NCBI GenBank assembly: GCA_012719745.1
Contig: JAAXZS010000163.1
Location: 1 to 46,483, forward strand
Source: Clostridiales bacterium
Lineage (GTDB): Bacteria > Bacillota > Clostridia > Oscillospirales > Oscillospiraceae
DNA: 46,483 nt
Direction: 5' to 3'
This document shows positions 26,155 to 34,300 of the stretch, piece by piece. Below the pieces are notes generated by a model, which made no database searches, was not told where the DNA came from, and saw nothing but the letters and a program-made list of their open reading frames with translations. Position 1 is the stretch's first letter, and every line of letters starts with the position of its first letter. A program made the position numbers and the translations under genes.

Positions 26155-26910
26155 ATGATGAGAATTTACGAACTACCCGACTACGACTCCATGAGCCGCC
26201 GGGCGGCCAATATCATTTCCGCCCATGTGCTCCTGCGGCCCAGCTGCACACTGGGACTGGCCACCGGTTCCACCCCCTTGGGTATTTACCGCCAGTTGAT
26301 CAGGCAGTACGAGGCGGGTGATCTTAGCTTAGAGGAGACCCGCTGTGTCAATCTGGACGAATACCTGGGCCTTGGTCCGACGCATCCCCAGAGCTACCGC
26401 TATTTTATGCAGAAAAATTTTTTTGACCATATCAATATTAACCCGGAAAACACCCACGTTCCTGACGGACTGTGCCCCGACGCCGATGCCGAATGCGCCC
26501 GGTACAATCAGGTCATCAAGTCCCTTGGCGGTGTGGACTTGCAGCTGCTGGGGCTGGGACACAACGGCCACATTGGCTTCAACGAACCCGGCAGATCCTT
26601 TGAACTGGGGACTCACCTTGTTGACTTGTCCGAGAGCACCATCAACGCCAATACCCGCTTTTTTAAAAGCAGCGCTCAGGTGCCTCACCAGGCTCTCACC
26701 ATGGGCATCAAAAACATTATGGAGGCCAAACAGATTCTGGTGGTCGTATCCGGCGCGGACAAGGCCGATATTGTGCGCCGGGCCTTTGCCGGGCCGGTAA
26801 GCCCTGATGTGCCTTGTTCCATTTTACAGATGCACCGGGATGTGATACTGGTGGGGGATACCGCCGCACTCTCCGAACTGAGAAAGGCCAACGTTTCGAT
26901 AGGCAGCTGA
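26155..26910 (+). CDS. nagB: Glucosamine-6-phosphate deaminase
   Basis: Converts GlcN-6-P to fructose-6-P and ammonia. The 251-residue product has GLATGSTPLGIYRQL (phosphate loop), NLDEYLGL (Asp68, Glu69), and GLGHNGHIGFNEP with His139; the HNGH form is usual in the shorter monomeric Firmicutes enzymes without the C-terminal allosteric extension. ATG 26155 (or the adjacent 26158) follows CAGGAGA. It is 26 bases after the AraC gene and probably co-transcribed, which ties amino-sugar breakdown to the GH112 locus. The deacetylase nagA, needed to make its substrate from GlcNAc-6-P, is not in the window. Confidence 0.96.
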   Translation: MMRIYELPDYDSMSRRAANIISAHVLLRPSCTLGLATGSTPLGIYRQLIRQYEAGDLSLEETRCVNLDEYLGLGPTHPQSYRYFMQKNFFDHININPENTHVPDGLCPDADAECARYNQVIKSLGGVDLQLLGLGHNGHIGFNEPGRSFELGTHLVDLSESTINANTRFFKSSAQVPHQALTMGIKNIMEAKQILVVVSGADKADIVRRAFAGPVSPDVPCSILQMHRDVILVGDTAALSELRKANVSIGS

Positions 26911-26916
26911 TAGACG

Positions 26917-26959
26917 AAGGGACTGTCACAGAATGAAAATTCTGCGGCAGTCCTTTTTT
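26917..26959 (+). terminator. Intrinsic terminator after nagB
   Basis: Nested arms (GGGACTG/CAGTCC and inner CAGAAT/ATTCTG, loop GAAA) followed by T6. Confidence 0.88.
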
Positions 26960-26979
26960 AATTATGGTTCATGTGCCCT

Positions 26980-27690
26980 TTATGAATTAATATTCCACCA
27001 TCCGGTCATTTCGCTAAGAGTCTCCCCCATATACCAGGCAAAGGCCCTATAGCCCTCTCGCCCCAAATGCAGGCCATCCACCGGTTGGTATTCATCCTCT
27101 CGATCCGGCTGAATGGGGCTTTCGGCATAGGCGTCAATAACCGGCAGGTTGTTTTTTATCCCCAGTTCCCACACCACAGTCCGAGTATTTTCCACCGCAG
27201 GCGCATAGCCATAGTTGGTTTTGGTATCATCCTCTGTGGCATGAGGCGGTGTCACCAGCACCAGGCACGCGCTTTCTTTTAGCCGCGACCTAATATCGTC
27301 AATCAGCGCCTGATACGCCTCCCGGTTTTCCGTCCCCGACAGAGTCAATCCCTCGTTTGTTCCCAGCATAATCAGCACCACATCTGCCTGCGACACATCT
27401 ACGGAACCCTGTCGGTAATAGTCCAGATACTGCTGTACCGTATAACCGCACTTTCCGGCATTGACGGTCTTGCAATGCAAAAACTGCGCCAGATAATAGG
27501 GGTAGCCCTGCTTATGCACATCTGATATGCCATGGGTGGTTGTGCCGTAATCTCCCTCGGTCAGGCTGTCTCCCATGCAGACAATCACTCGCTGCTCTTC
27601 GGGCGTTTGGGGTGTGGTTTTCTTTTCTCCGCAGCCGGTCAGAGAAAAAAGCAGCAACACAGCGGCACATAGACCGCAAAGCCGCCTCAC
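26980..27690 (-). CDS. SGNH/GDSL-family hydrolase lipoprotein
   Basis: Membrane-anchored esterase or acylhydrolase of 236 residues. A signal peptide ends in lipobox LTGC (Cys20). The SGNH blocks are all present: block I CMGDSLTEGDYG (Ser nucleophile), a Gly in block II (VNAGKCGYT), block III MLGTNEG (Asn), and block V DGLHLGREGY (Asp and His). Such enzymes deacylate polysaccharide, peptidoglycan or lipid outside the cell; the substrate is unknown. The start is the GTG at 27690, with AGGAGA upstream, overlapping the stop of the preceding gene by four bases (GTGA), so the two are coupled. Confidence 0.92.
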   Translation of the reverse strand: MRRLCGLCAAVLLLFSLTGCGEKKTTPQTPEEQRVIVCMGDSLTEGDYGTTTHGISDVHKQGYPYYLAQFLHCKTVNAGKCGYTVQQYLDYYRQGSVDVSQADVVLIMLGTNEGLTLSGTENREAYQALIDDIRSRLKESACLVLVTPPHATEDDTKTNYGYAPAVENTRTVVWELGIKNNLPVIDAYAESPIQPDREDEYQPVDGLHLGREGYRAFAWYMGETLSEMTGWWNINS

Positions 27691-27950
27691 TTATCTTTCT
27701 CCTGCGGTGCTCCCTCCTCAAAGGGATGGTCCCGCAGGTACTGCAGCCGCCGCCAGGCGTGATAGGCCGTCAAAAAGCCGCCCACTGCCATAGCTGTCAT
27801 TAAAATACCCAAGGGAATCATCCACCACAGAAAAGCCGTTACCTCGCACAGCCAGGAAAAAATTCGATAGGCCAGCAACACCAAAATGATTCCTGCCGCC
27901 AATATCACCATCAGTATTTCGGAGCTGGTGCAGTTTTTGATTCGTTTCAT
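27687..27950 (-). CDS. Small two-helix membrane protein upstream of the SGNH gene
   Basis: An 87-residue protein with two hydrophobic helices (EILMVILAAGIILVLLAYRIF and FLWWMIPLGILMTAMAVGGF), a basic cytosolic-type segment (YHAWRRLQYLRDHP) and an acidic/basic tail. ATG 27950 follows AGAGG. It is translationally coupled to the SGNH lipoprotein gene by a GTGA overlap. I recognise no family; a membrane partner of the lipoprotein is a positional guess. Confidence 0.7.
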   Translation of the reverse strand: MKRIKNCTSSEILMVILAAGIILVLLAYRIFSWLCEVTAFLWWMIPLGILMTAMAVGGFLTAYHAWRRLQYLRDHPFEEGAPQEKDK

Positions 27951-27986
27951 TTTCTGTACCTCTGCTTCCTGCCAAAACAAATTTTG

Positions 27987-28021
27987 AAAAAAGAGGCTGC
28001 TTTTCAGCAGCCTCTTTTTAA
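27987..28021. terminator. Intrinsic terminator of ppdK
   Basis: AAAAAGAGGCTGCT and its complement around TTTC, directly after the ppdK stop; read leftward a T-run follows. Confidence 0.9.
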
Positions 28022-28030
28022 TTGGAAGAA

Positions 28031-30661
28031 TTACTTGCTTTCCTTGATGGCAGCCTGTGCAGCGGCCAGACGGGCAATAGGAACACGGAAGGGGCTGCAG
28101 GACACATAGTCCAGACCCACATTGTGGCAGAACTCCACAGAGGTGGGGTCACCGCCGTGCTCGCCGCAGATGCCCAGGTGGATGTCGGGGCGGGTCTTGC
28201 GGCCCAGCTCAGCAGCCATCTTCACCAGCTTGCCAACGCCAACCTGATCCAGCTTGGCAAAGGGATCGTTTTCATAGATCTTCTTGTCATAGTAGGCGCC
28301 CAGGAACTTGCCGGCGTCATCGCGGGAGAAGCCGAAGGTCATCTGGGTCAGATCGTTGGTGCCGAAGGAGAAGAATTCCGCTTCCTTGGCAATCTCGTCG
28401 GCGGTCAGAGCCGCTCTGGGAATCTCGATCATGGTACCCACTTTATACTTCATCTTGGAACCGGCGGCTGCCAGTTCTTCATCAGCAGTCTTGACCACAA
28501 CGCTCTTGACATAGGCCAGTTCCTTGACCTCGCCCACCAGGGGAATCATAATCTCGGGAACCATGTTCCAGTCAGCGTGCTTCTTCTGCACGTTGATGGC
28601 GGCGCGGATTACAGCGCGGGGCTGCATGGCGGCAATCTCGGGGAAGGTGACAGCCAGACGGCAGCCACGGTGACCCATCATGGGGTTAAACTCATGAAGA
28701 CTGGAAATAATCGCCTTGATCTGCTCAACGGACTTATTCTGTGCCTTGGCCAGCTGCTCAATGTCAGCCTCCTCGGTGGGAACAAACTCGTGCAGAGGGG
28801 GATCCAGGAAACGAATGGTGACAGGGCAGCCTTCCATAGCCTCGTAAATACCCTCGAAGTCACCCTGCTGCATGGGCAGCAGCTTGGCAAGAGCGGTCTC
28901 GCGCTCTTCCACGGTATCGGAGCAGATCATTTCGCGGATGGCTTCAATGCGCTCACCCTCAAAGAACATATGCTCGGTACGGCACAAACCGATGCCCTGT
29001 GCGCCCAGCTCACGGGCCTTCTTGGCATCGTGGGGAGTATCGGCATTGGTACGCACCTGCAAACGGCGATACTTGTCGGCCCAGGACATGATGCGGCCGA
29101 ATTCGCCGCTGATGGAAGCGTCCATAGTGGGCATGGCACCGTCATAGATATTACCGGTGGAACCGTCCAGGCTCAGCCAGTCGCCTTCGTGATAGGTTTT
29201 GCCGGAGAGAGTGAACTGCTTGTTTTCCTCGTCCATCACGATGGCGGTGCAGCCGGAAACGCAGCAGGTACCCATGCCGCGGGCCACAACAGCCGCGTGG
29301 GAAGTCATACCGCCGCGGACGGTCAGAATGCCCTGAGAGGCCTTCATACCTTCAATGTCCTCGGGAGAGGTTTCCAGACGAACCAGAACCACCTTTTCGC
29401 CCCGGGCATTCCACTCCTTGGCGTCCTCGGCGGTGAAAACGATCTTGCCGCAGGCAGCGCCGGGAGAGGCGGGCAGAGCCTTGCCCACAGGGGTAGAGGC
29501 CTTCAACGCCTTGGTGTCAAACTGGGGATGGAGCAGGGTATCCAGGTTCCGGGGCTCAATCATGGCCACGGCCTGCTTCTCGGAAATCATACCCTCGTCC
29601 ACCAGATCGCAGGCAATCTTCAGTGCCGCGTTGGCGGTACGCTTGCCGTTACGGGTCTGCAGCATATACAGCTGGCCGGCTTCCACGGTAAACTCCATAT
29701 CCTGCATATCACGATAGTGATCCTCCAGGATCTGGCAGACCTTTTCAAACTGGGTAAACGCCTCGGGGAACTTCTGGGCCATCTGCTCGATGGGCATGGG
29801 GGTACGAACGCCGGCCACCACGTCTTCGCCCTGGGCATTGGTCAGGAACTCGCCCATCAGCTTCTTCTCGCCGGTGGCGGGGTTGCGGGTGAAGGCAACG
29901 CCGGTACCGCAGTTGTCGCCCATATTGCCAAAGGCCATAGACTGCACGTTGACAGCGGTGCCCCAGGAATAGGGGATGTCGTTGTCACGACGATAGACGT
30001 TGGCGCGGGGGGTATCCCAGCTGCGGAACACGGCCTTGATGGCGCCGATGAGCTGCTCCTTGGGATCGGTGGGGAAGTCCTCGCCGATCTTGGACTTGTA
30101 CTCGGCCTTGAACTGGCCGGCCAACTCCTTCAGATCCTCAGCGGTCAGCTCCACGTCCTGGGTCACGCCCTTGGCGGTCTTCATGGCGTCAATCAGCTGC
30201 TCAAAATATTTCTTACCGACTTCCATAACGACGTCGGAATACATCTGAATAAAGCGGCGATAGCAGTCCCATGCCCAGCGGGGATTGTTTGATTTCTTGG
30301 CAATCACATCCACAACCTGCTCGTTAAGACCCAGGTTCAGGATGGTATCCATCATACCGGGCATAGAGGCGCGCGCACCGGAACGAACGGAGACCAGCAG
30401 GGGATTTTCCAGGTCGCCGAACTTCTTGCCGGTGATCTTCTCCATTTTCTCAATATACTCCATGATCTCGGCCATGATGTCGCTGTTGATCTGGCAGTCA
30501 TCTTCGTAATACTGAGTGCAGGCCTCGGTTGTGATCGTGAAGCCCTGAGGAACGGGCAGACCAATATTGGTCATTTCCGCCAGGTTGGCACCCTTGCCGC
30601 CCAGCAGCTCACGCATTTTTGCATTACCTTCCGTGAAAAGGTAGCAATACTTTTTGCTCAT
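28031..30661 (-). CDS. ppdK: Pyruvate, phosphate dikinase
   Basis: Interconverts pyruvate + ATP + Pi and PEP + AMP + PPi; in anaerobes it works in PPi-linked glycolysis. The 876-residue product has the normal three-domain length. The N-terminal nucleotide-binding domain starts YLFTEGNAKMRELLGGKGANLAEM. The swivelling domain carries GGMTSHAAVVARG with the phosphohistidine at His455, the same number as in the classic Clostridium symbiosum enzyme. The C-terminal PEP/pyruvate barrel has GLCRTEHMFF, FGTNDLTQMTFG and CGEHGGDP. ATG 30661 follows GGAGGG; an in-frame start at 30742 would lie upstream of the promoter -10 box. It is monocistronic. Confidence 0.98.
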   Translation of the reverse strand: MSKKYCYLFTEGNAKMRELLGGKGANLAEMTNIGLPVPQGFTITTEACTQYYEDDCQINSDIMAEIMEYIEKMEKITGKKFGDLENPLLVSVRSGARASMPGMMDTILNLGLNEQVVDVIAKKSNNPRWAWDCYRRFIQMYSDVVMEVGKKYFEQLIDAMKTAKGVTQDVELTAEDLKELAGQFKAEYKSKIGEDFPTDPKEQLIGAIKAVFRSWDTPRANVYRRDNDIPYSWGTAVNVQSMAFGNMGDNCGTGVAFTRNPATGEKKLMGEFLTNAQGEDVVAGVRTPMPIEQMAQKFPEAFTQFEKVCQILEDHYRDMQDMEFTVEAGQLYMLQTRNGKRTANAALKIACDLVDEGMISEKQAVAMIEPRNLDTLLHPQFDTKALKASTPVGKALPASPGAACGKIVFTAEDAKEWNARGEKVVLVRLETSPEDIEGMKASQGILTVRGGMTSHAAVVARGMGTCCVSGCTAIVMDEENKQFTLSGKTYHEGDWLSLDGSTGNIYDGAMPTMDASISGEFGRIMSWADKYRRLQVRTNADTPHDAKKARELGAQGIGLCRTEHMFFEGERIEAIREMICSDTVEERETALAKLLPMQQGDFEGIYEAMEGCPVTIRFLDPPLHEFVPTEEADIEQLAKAQNKSVEQIKAIISSLHEFNPMMGHRGCRLAVTFPEIAAMQPRAVIRAAINVQKKHADWNMVPEIMIPLVGEVKELAYVKSVVVKTADEELAAAGSKMKYKVGTMIEIPRAALTADEIAKEAEFFSFGTNDLTQMTFGFSRDDAGKFLGAYYDKKIYENDPFAKLDQVGVGKLVKMAAELGRKTRPDIHLGICGEHGGDPTSVEFCHNVGLDYVSCSPFRVPIARLAAAQAAIKESK

Positions 30662-30713
30662 TAGCATTCCCTCCGAAAATTTTCTGTTTTTTTGCAATTT
30701 AAAAGAACAATTT

Positions 30714-30742
30714 ATTATAAGCACATATTTCCGCAAATGCAA
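30714..30742 (-). promoter_or_regulatory. Promoter of ppdK
   Basis: Read leftward: TTGCAT (30742-30737), 17 bases, TATAAT (30719-30714). Confidence 0.78.
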
Positions 30743-30846
30743 GGGTTTATTTCACATTTTGCCCGCTTTTTTTCGGTTTGTTTCAAAAAAAATGAGAAAA
30801 TTTTTTATTTTGAGGAAACATTCTTATAAATTGCCCAGAGAATCCC

Positions 30847-30876
30847 TTGCAGGCTTTTACTCGGCTGTGTTATACT
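30847..30876 (+). promoter_or_regulatory. Promoter of holB-ricT
   Basis: TTGCAG (30847-30852), an 18-base spacer, and TG-T-TATACT with the -10 box at 30871-30876. Confidence 0.7.
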
Positions 30877-30917
30877 AATTTAAATTGGAATTTTATTGAG
30901 TTTTATCGGAGATGTAT

Positions 30918-31754
30918 ATGACAGAGCAATTGGAAAATCAGGATGTATTTGCTCATATCCGCCGCGCTGCCAGGGAAAACGTGCTGGGGCACGCCCTCAT
31001 TTTTTCCGGGCCCGGCAATCGTCTGGGCGCTGCCCGCTATGCCGCCGCCGCACTGGAATGCGAAAATCCGTCGGAGGCGCCCTGCCTTCACTGTGAATCC
31101 TGCCGAAAAGTAATGGCGCAGATCCATCCGGATATAATTTCCGTGCACAGTGATGTGCGGGTAGAGATCCCCGTTGAGGATATGCGGGCCTTGAAGCAGG
31201 ATGTCTATGTACGGCCCAATGAGGGGAAGTACAAAATATATTTTTTTGACAGGTGTGAGCAGCTAAATATCAAGGATCAAAACACACTGCTGAAAATTTT
31301 GGAGGAAGGACCGCCCTACGCGGCATTTTTCTTCTGTCCCGAAAACAGCGCCATTTTGCTTCCCACCGTTCGCTCCCGCTGTATTGAATGGAAGTTGCAG
31401 CATGAAGGAGCGGAAGACCTTACGCAGTCGGCAGAGTTGTGCCGCTTAATGGCCGGAGACGATGCCACCGCTGTGGTTTCCTTTTTTGTCAGGCTGGAGG
31501 GCAAAAAGCCATCCCGGGAAAAAGTACAGGCCCTGCTGCAGGGAAGCTGGCAGACAGCGGCGGCAGCTCTTCTGTCCCGTTTTGACAAGGCCACCGTTTC
31601 ACCGGAGGCAGCTCTTCTGGCCCGCCGCTTTAATAAGGCGCAGCTGCTGCGTCTCACCGCTCTTCTGGAGCGGTACAGTAAAGAATGTGATTATAACGTT
31701 AATGTCGGCCTGGTTTTAGGGGCCGTCGCCGCAGAATGGGAGGGTATCCTTTGA
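30918..31754 (+). CDS. holB: DNA polymerase III delta' subunit
   Basis: Clamp-loader subunit, 278 residues. AAA+ domain: GHALIFSGPGNRLGAARYAAAA, where the Walker A is degenerate (no GKT), as normal for the non-ATPase delta' subunit; then the zinc module with Cys48, Cys56, Cys59 and Cys62, the KIYFFDRCEQLN Walker B-like strand, NTLLKILEEGP, and sensor-1 region LPTVRSRC. ATG 30918 lies 6 bases after GGAG; the ATG at 30912 is too close. Its stop overlaps the next start (ricT), the standard Firmicutes arrangement. Confidence 0.92.
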   Translation: MTEQLENQDVFAHIRRAARENVLGHALIFSGPGNRLGAARYAAAALECENPSEAPCLHCESCRKVMAQIHPDIISVHSDVRVEIPVEDMRALKQDVYVRPNEGKYKIYFFDRCEQLNIKDQNTLLKILEEGPPYAAFFFCPENSAILLPTVRSRCIEWKLQHEGAEDLTQSAELCRLMAGDDATAVVSFFVRLEGKKPSREKVQALLQGSWQTAAAALLSRFDKATVSPEAALLARRFNKAQLLRLTALLERYSKECDYNVNVGLVLGAVAAEWEGIL

Positions 31755-32914
31755 CAAATGTAATTAGTGTCCGCTTTCGTGGCGGTTGTAAGACATACTA
31801 TTTTGATCCCCATGGTCTTACTGTAAACGAGGGGGATTTTGTCATCGTGGAGACAGCACAGGGCCTTGAATACGCCCAGTGTGCCATGAGCTGCCATGAT
31901 GTGCCGGACGCGGAGGTAGTACAGCCCCTGCGCCCCATTGTACGACTGGCCACGGAAAATGACCGCCGCATGGCGGAGTACAATCGTGGCCGGGAGAAAG
32001 AGGCCTTTGCCACCTGCCAGAAAAAAATTGTCGCCCACGGACTGGATATGAAGCTGGTACGGGTGGAGTGCAATTTTGAGGGCAACAAAATTATTTTCTT
32101 TTTCACAGCCGACGGGCGTGTGGACTTCCGGGAGCTGGTGAAGGATCTGGCCTCCGTATTCCGTGCTCGGATCGAGCTGCGGCAGATTGGCGTTCGGGAC
32201 GAGGCCAAGATGCTGGGCGGACTGGGTATCTGCGGACGCCCCTTCTGCTGCGCTGAATTTATGGACGAGTTTATGCCCGTATCCATTAAAATGGCCAAGA
32301 CCCAGAGTCTTTCTCTGAATCCCACCAAGATTTCCGGTACCTGCGGCCGGCTGATGTGCTGCCTGAAATACGAGCAGGACGCCTATGAGGACGCCGTGCG
32401 CCGGATGCCCAAAAACGACTCCTTTGTCCAGACCCCCGACGGTGTGGGTAATGTATCCGACTTGAATCTTCTCAAGGAAAAGGTCACTGTCCGACTGGAC
32501 AATCAGCCCGAAGCGCCCAAGTGTTATCACAACTGCGAAGTATGTGTGTTGCGCAACGGAAAAGGCTCCCGGGACGGGATCGTCATTCCCGAAAAGGCGC
32601 CTGAGCGGTATGTGGCACCTTTGGCAGACGATGAGGAGGTCATGCCCACTGTTATCTCTGAAATGCTGACCGAGCCCCCCGCCGTTTCCGTTCCTGTTGA
32701 GGAAAAGCGGCGCAGAAGAAACCGGGGCGGACGTCGGGGCGGAAAACGGCCCGAAGGTGCGGGAGGCGATGCGCCCGCGGCAGCAAAGGTGGCGGTGAAG
32801 CCTATGCCCAAAAAAGCGCCCGAAGATGGGCAGGCGCCTGCGACCCGCAAGCCGCGCCGTCACAGCAGAGGACGCCGCGGCGGCAAAAGCGGCGCTCCAA
32901 AAGCAGAATCCTGA
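31751..32914 (+). CDS. ricT: RicT/YaaT (PSP1) protein with Arg/Gly-rich C-terminal tail
   Basis: Subunit of the RicA-RicF-RicT Fe-S complex, which affects RNase Y-dependent mRNA maturation, sporulation and competence in Bacillus. Of 387 residues, about 1-270 form the PSP1 core, with CGRPFCC, MAKTQSLSLNPTKISGTCG and CGRLMCCLKYE providing the Cys set for the cluster. Residues about 318-387 are a low-complexity basic tail (RRRRNRGGRRGGKRPEG, then RKPRRHSRGRRGGKSG) resembling RGG RNA-binding tails. The TTG at 31751 overlaps the holB stop (TTGA) and has GGGAGG seven bases upstream; the ATG at 31736 is the alternative. Codon use in the tail matches the core. Confidence 0.9.
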   Translation: MTNVISVRFRGGCKTYYFDPHGLTVNEGDFVIVETAQGLEYAQCAMSCHDVPDAEVVQPLRPIVRLATENDRRMAEYNRGREKEAFATCQKKIVAHGLDMKLVRVECNFEGNKIIFFFTADGRVDFRELVKDLASVFRARIELRQIGVRDEAKMLGGLGICGRPFCCAEFMDEFMPVSIKMAKTQSLSLNPTKISGTCGRLMCCLKYEQDAYEDAVRRMPKNDSFVQTPDGVGNVSDLNLLKEKVTVRLDNQPEAPKCYHNCEVCVLRNGKGSRDGIVIPEKAPERYVAPLADDEEVMPTVISEMLTEPPAVSVPVEEKRRRRNRGGRRGGKRPEGAGGDAPAAAKVAVKPMPKKAPEDGQAPATRKPRRHSRGRRGGKSGAPKAES

Positions 32915-32932
32915 TGATACAAGAGGCAGTTT

Positions 32933-33778
32933 ATGGGTAAATTTGACGGCGTAATGATTGCCACCGATTATGACAACACACTGGTTTATACAGAAAGCGC
33001 CCTTTTGGCCGGCGGTGTGATTCCGCCGGTGTCGCCGGGCAACCGGCAGGCTATCACCTATTTTATGGAGCAGGGTGGTACCTTTTCCGTTGCCACCGGG
33101 CGGGCTTTACCGGCATTCGCGCCTCTGGCGGCCGGCATTCCTATGAACGCCCCCTCCGTTCTTTTTAACGGCGCGGCCATCTATGACTTTTTCCAAAAAG
33201 CTTATGTGTGCACTGCTTTTCTTCCCGACAGCGTCCGGGACTGTGTCCGCCAGGTCCTGGGGGATTTTCCCGATATTGCCATGGAAATTTATCATGACGA
33301 CAACTCTGTTCACGCTATTAATCCCAACGAGTTGACTGAGCGCCATGTTCATCTGACCCACGCTCCCACCGTAACGCTCCAAAGCATTGACGAGGTGCCG
33401 TCTCCTATTTCTAAAATTGTGTTTGAAGAGCCGGCACCCATACTGCAAGAACTGCTGGCGTATTTTAAACGGCAGCCCTGGCACGATGAATATGAGTTTT
33501 CCACCTCCGGCAGCTATCTGCTGGAGCTGACCGCCCATGGCGCCGACAAGGGTGGTATGGTGCGCCGGCTTGTGGAAATTCTGGGGCAGGACCCCTGCCA
33601 TCTTTACTGCGTAGGCGATCACGCCAATGATATTTCCATGCTGACCTATGCACACGAAGCTTTTGCGCCGGCCAATGCGCTGGCAGCCGTGCAGCAGCTG
33701 CCGGGAATTCATGTGTTGCCGGATTGCCGGGAGGATGCCATTGCCGCCATGATCGACCAACTGGATCGGATGTACTGA
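32933..33778 (+). CDS. Cof-type HAD-IIB phosphatase
   Basis: A 281-residue phosphatase. Motif I is TDYDNTL (nucleophile Asp12; DYDNT in place of DLDGT), motif II ATGR, then a C2B cap (about residues 85-200), motif III Lys in HGADKGGMVRRL, and motif IV VGDHANDISML (normally GDxxND). The family removes phosphate from sugar phosphates, nucleotides or flavin precursors; substrate not readable. ATG 32933 follows AGAGGCAG, 18 bases after ricT, so it is probably in the holB-ricT operon. A terminator follows. Confidence 0.92.
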   Translation: MGKFDGVMIATDYDNTLVYTESALLAGGVIPPVSPGNRQAITYFMEQGGTFSVATGRALPAFAPLAAGIPMNAPSVLFNGAAIYDFFQKAYVCTAFLPDSVRDCVRQVLGDFPDIAMEIYHDDNSVHAINPNELTERHVHLTHAPTVTLQSIDEVPSPISKIVFEEPAPILQELLAYFKRQPWHDEYEFSTSGSYLLELTAHGADKGGMVRRLVEILGQDPCHLYCVGDHANDISMLTYAHEAFAPANALAAVQQLPGIHVLPDCREDAIAAMIDQLDRMY

Positions 33779-33788
33779 TTCATCACCG

Positions 33789-33828
33789 AAACAGGATACC
33801 GTTGCAATGCGGCATCCTGTTTTTTTTA
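33789..33828 (+). terminator. Intrinsic terminator after the Cof-type gene
   Basis: AAACAGGAT-CCG and CGG-ATCCTGTTT arms with one mismatch, followed by a T-run. Confidence 0.88.
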
Positions 33829-33847
33829 TTGTTTTGCAAAATTTTTC

Positions 33848-33893
33848 TTGACATTTTCCGCTTATTGTATTATTGTACTAATTGCTTAATACA
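33848..33893 (+). promoter_or_regulatory. Promoter and likely operator of the YtrA-type operon
   Basis: TTGACA (33848-33853), 17 bases, TATTGT (33871-33876). A 7-base inverted repeat (TGTATTA 33866-33872; TAATACA 33887-33893) overlaps the -10 box, which suits self-repression by the GntR protein. Confidence 0.7.
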
Positions 33894-33916
33894 GTAACAC
33901 ACGAGGAGGTGTTTCC

Positions 33917-34300
33917 ATGATCGGAGATTTTCGCAGTGACCAGCCGATTTACACACAGTTGGTGGAGCAGGTGACGCTGGCCATTCTATCCGGAGAATTT
34001 CCACCGGGGGGGAAGCTGCCATCCGTGCGGGAGCTGGCCGCTCAGGCCGGTGTCAACCCCAACACCATGCAGCGGGCATTTTCGGAGCTGGAGCGGGGCG
34101 GTCTTATTTTTTCCCAGCGCACCAGCGGACGTTTTGTGACGGAGGATACAGTTGTGATTGAAGCAGCCAAGGAAAGACTGGCCCGACAGCGGCTGATGGA
34201 ATTTTTGCAGTCCATGCGCCTTTTGGGCTATGATAACAAGCAGGTCTTGCAGCTTCTGCAAAGCCGGGAGGAGGATTTGAATGGCCATACTGACATGTAA
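33917..34300 (+). CDS. GntR-family regulator, YtrA subfamily
   Basis: A 127-residue regulator with the winged helix QPIYTQLVEQVTLAILSGEFPPGGKLPSVRELAAQAGVNPNTMQRAFSELERGGLI and only a short helical C-terminus (about 50 residues), the mark of the YtrA group. These usually repress an adjacent ABC exporter and respond to cell-wall stress or peptide antibiotics. ATG 33917 follows GAGGAGGTG. Its 3' end overlaps the ATPase gene by 20 bases, giving a regulator-ATPase-permease operon as in ytrABCDEF-type systems. Confidence 0.92.
   Translation: MIGDFRSDQPIYTQLVEQVTLAILSGEFPPGGKLPSVRELAAQAGVNPNTMQRAFSELERGGLIFSQRTSGRFVTEDTVVIEAAKERLARQRLMEFLQSMRLLGYDNKQVLQLLQSREEDLNGHTDM

Noticed and set aside
28022..30292. 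756-codon frame on the strand opposite ppdK
   Set aside because: Mirror of a highly biased coding gene; His/Gly/Leu-rich shadow with no family motifs. The ppdK frame has all catalytic motifs.
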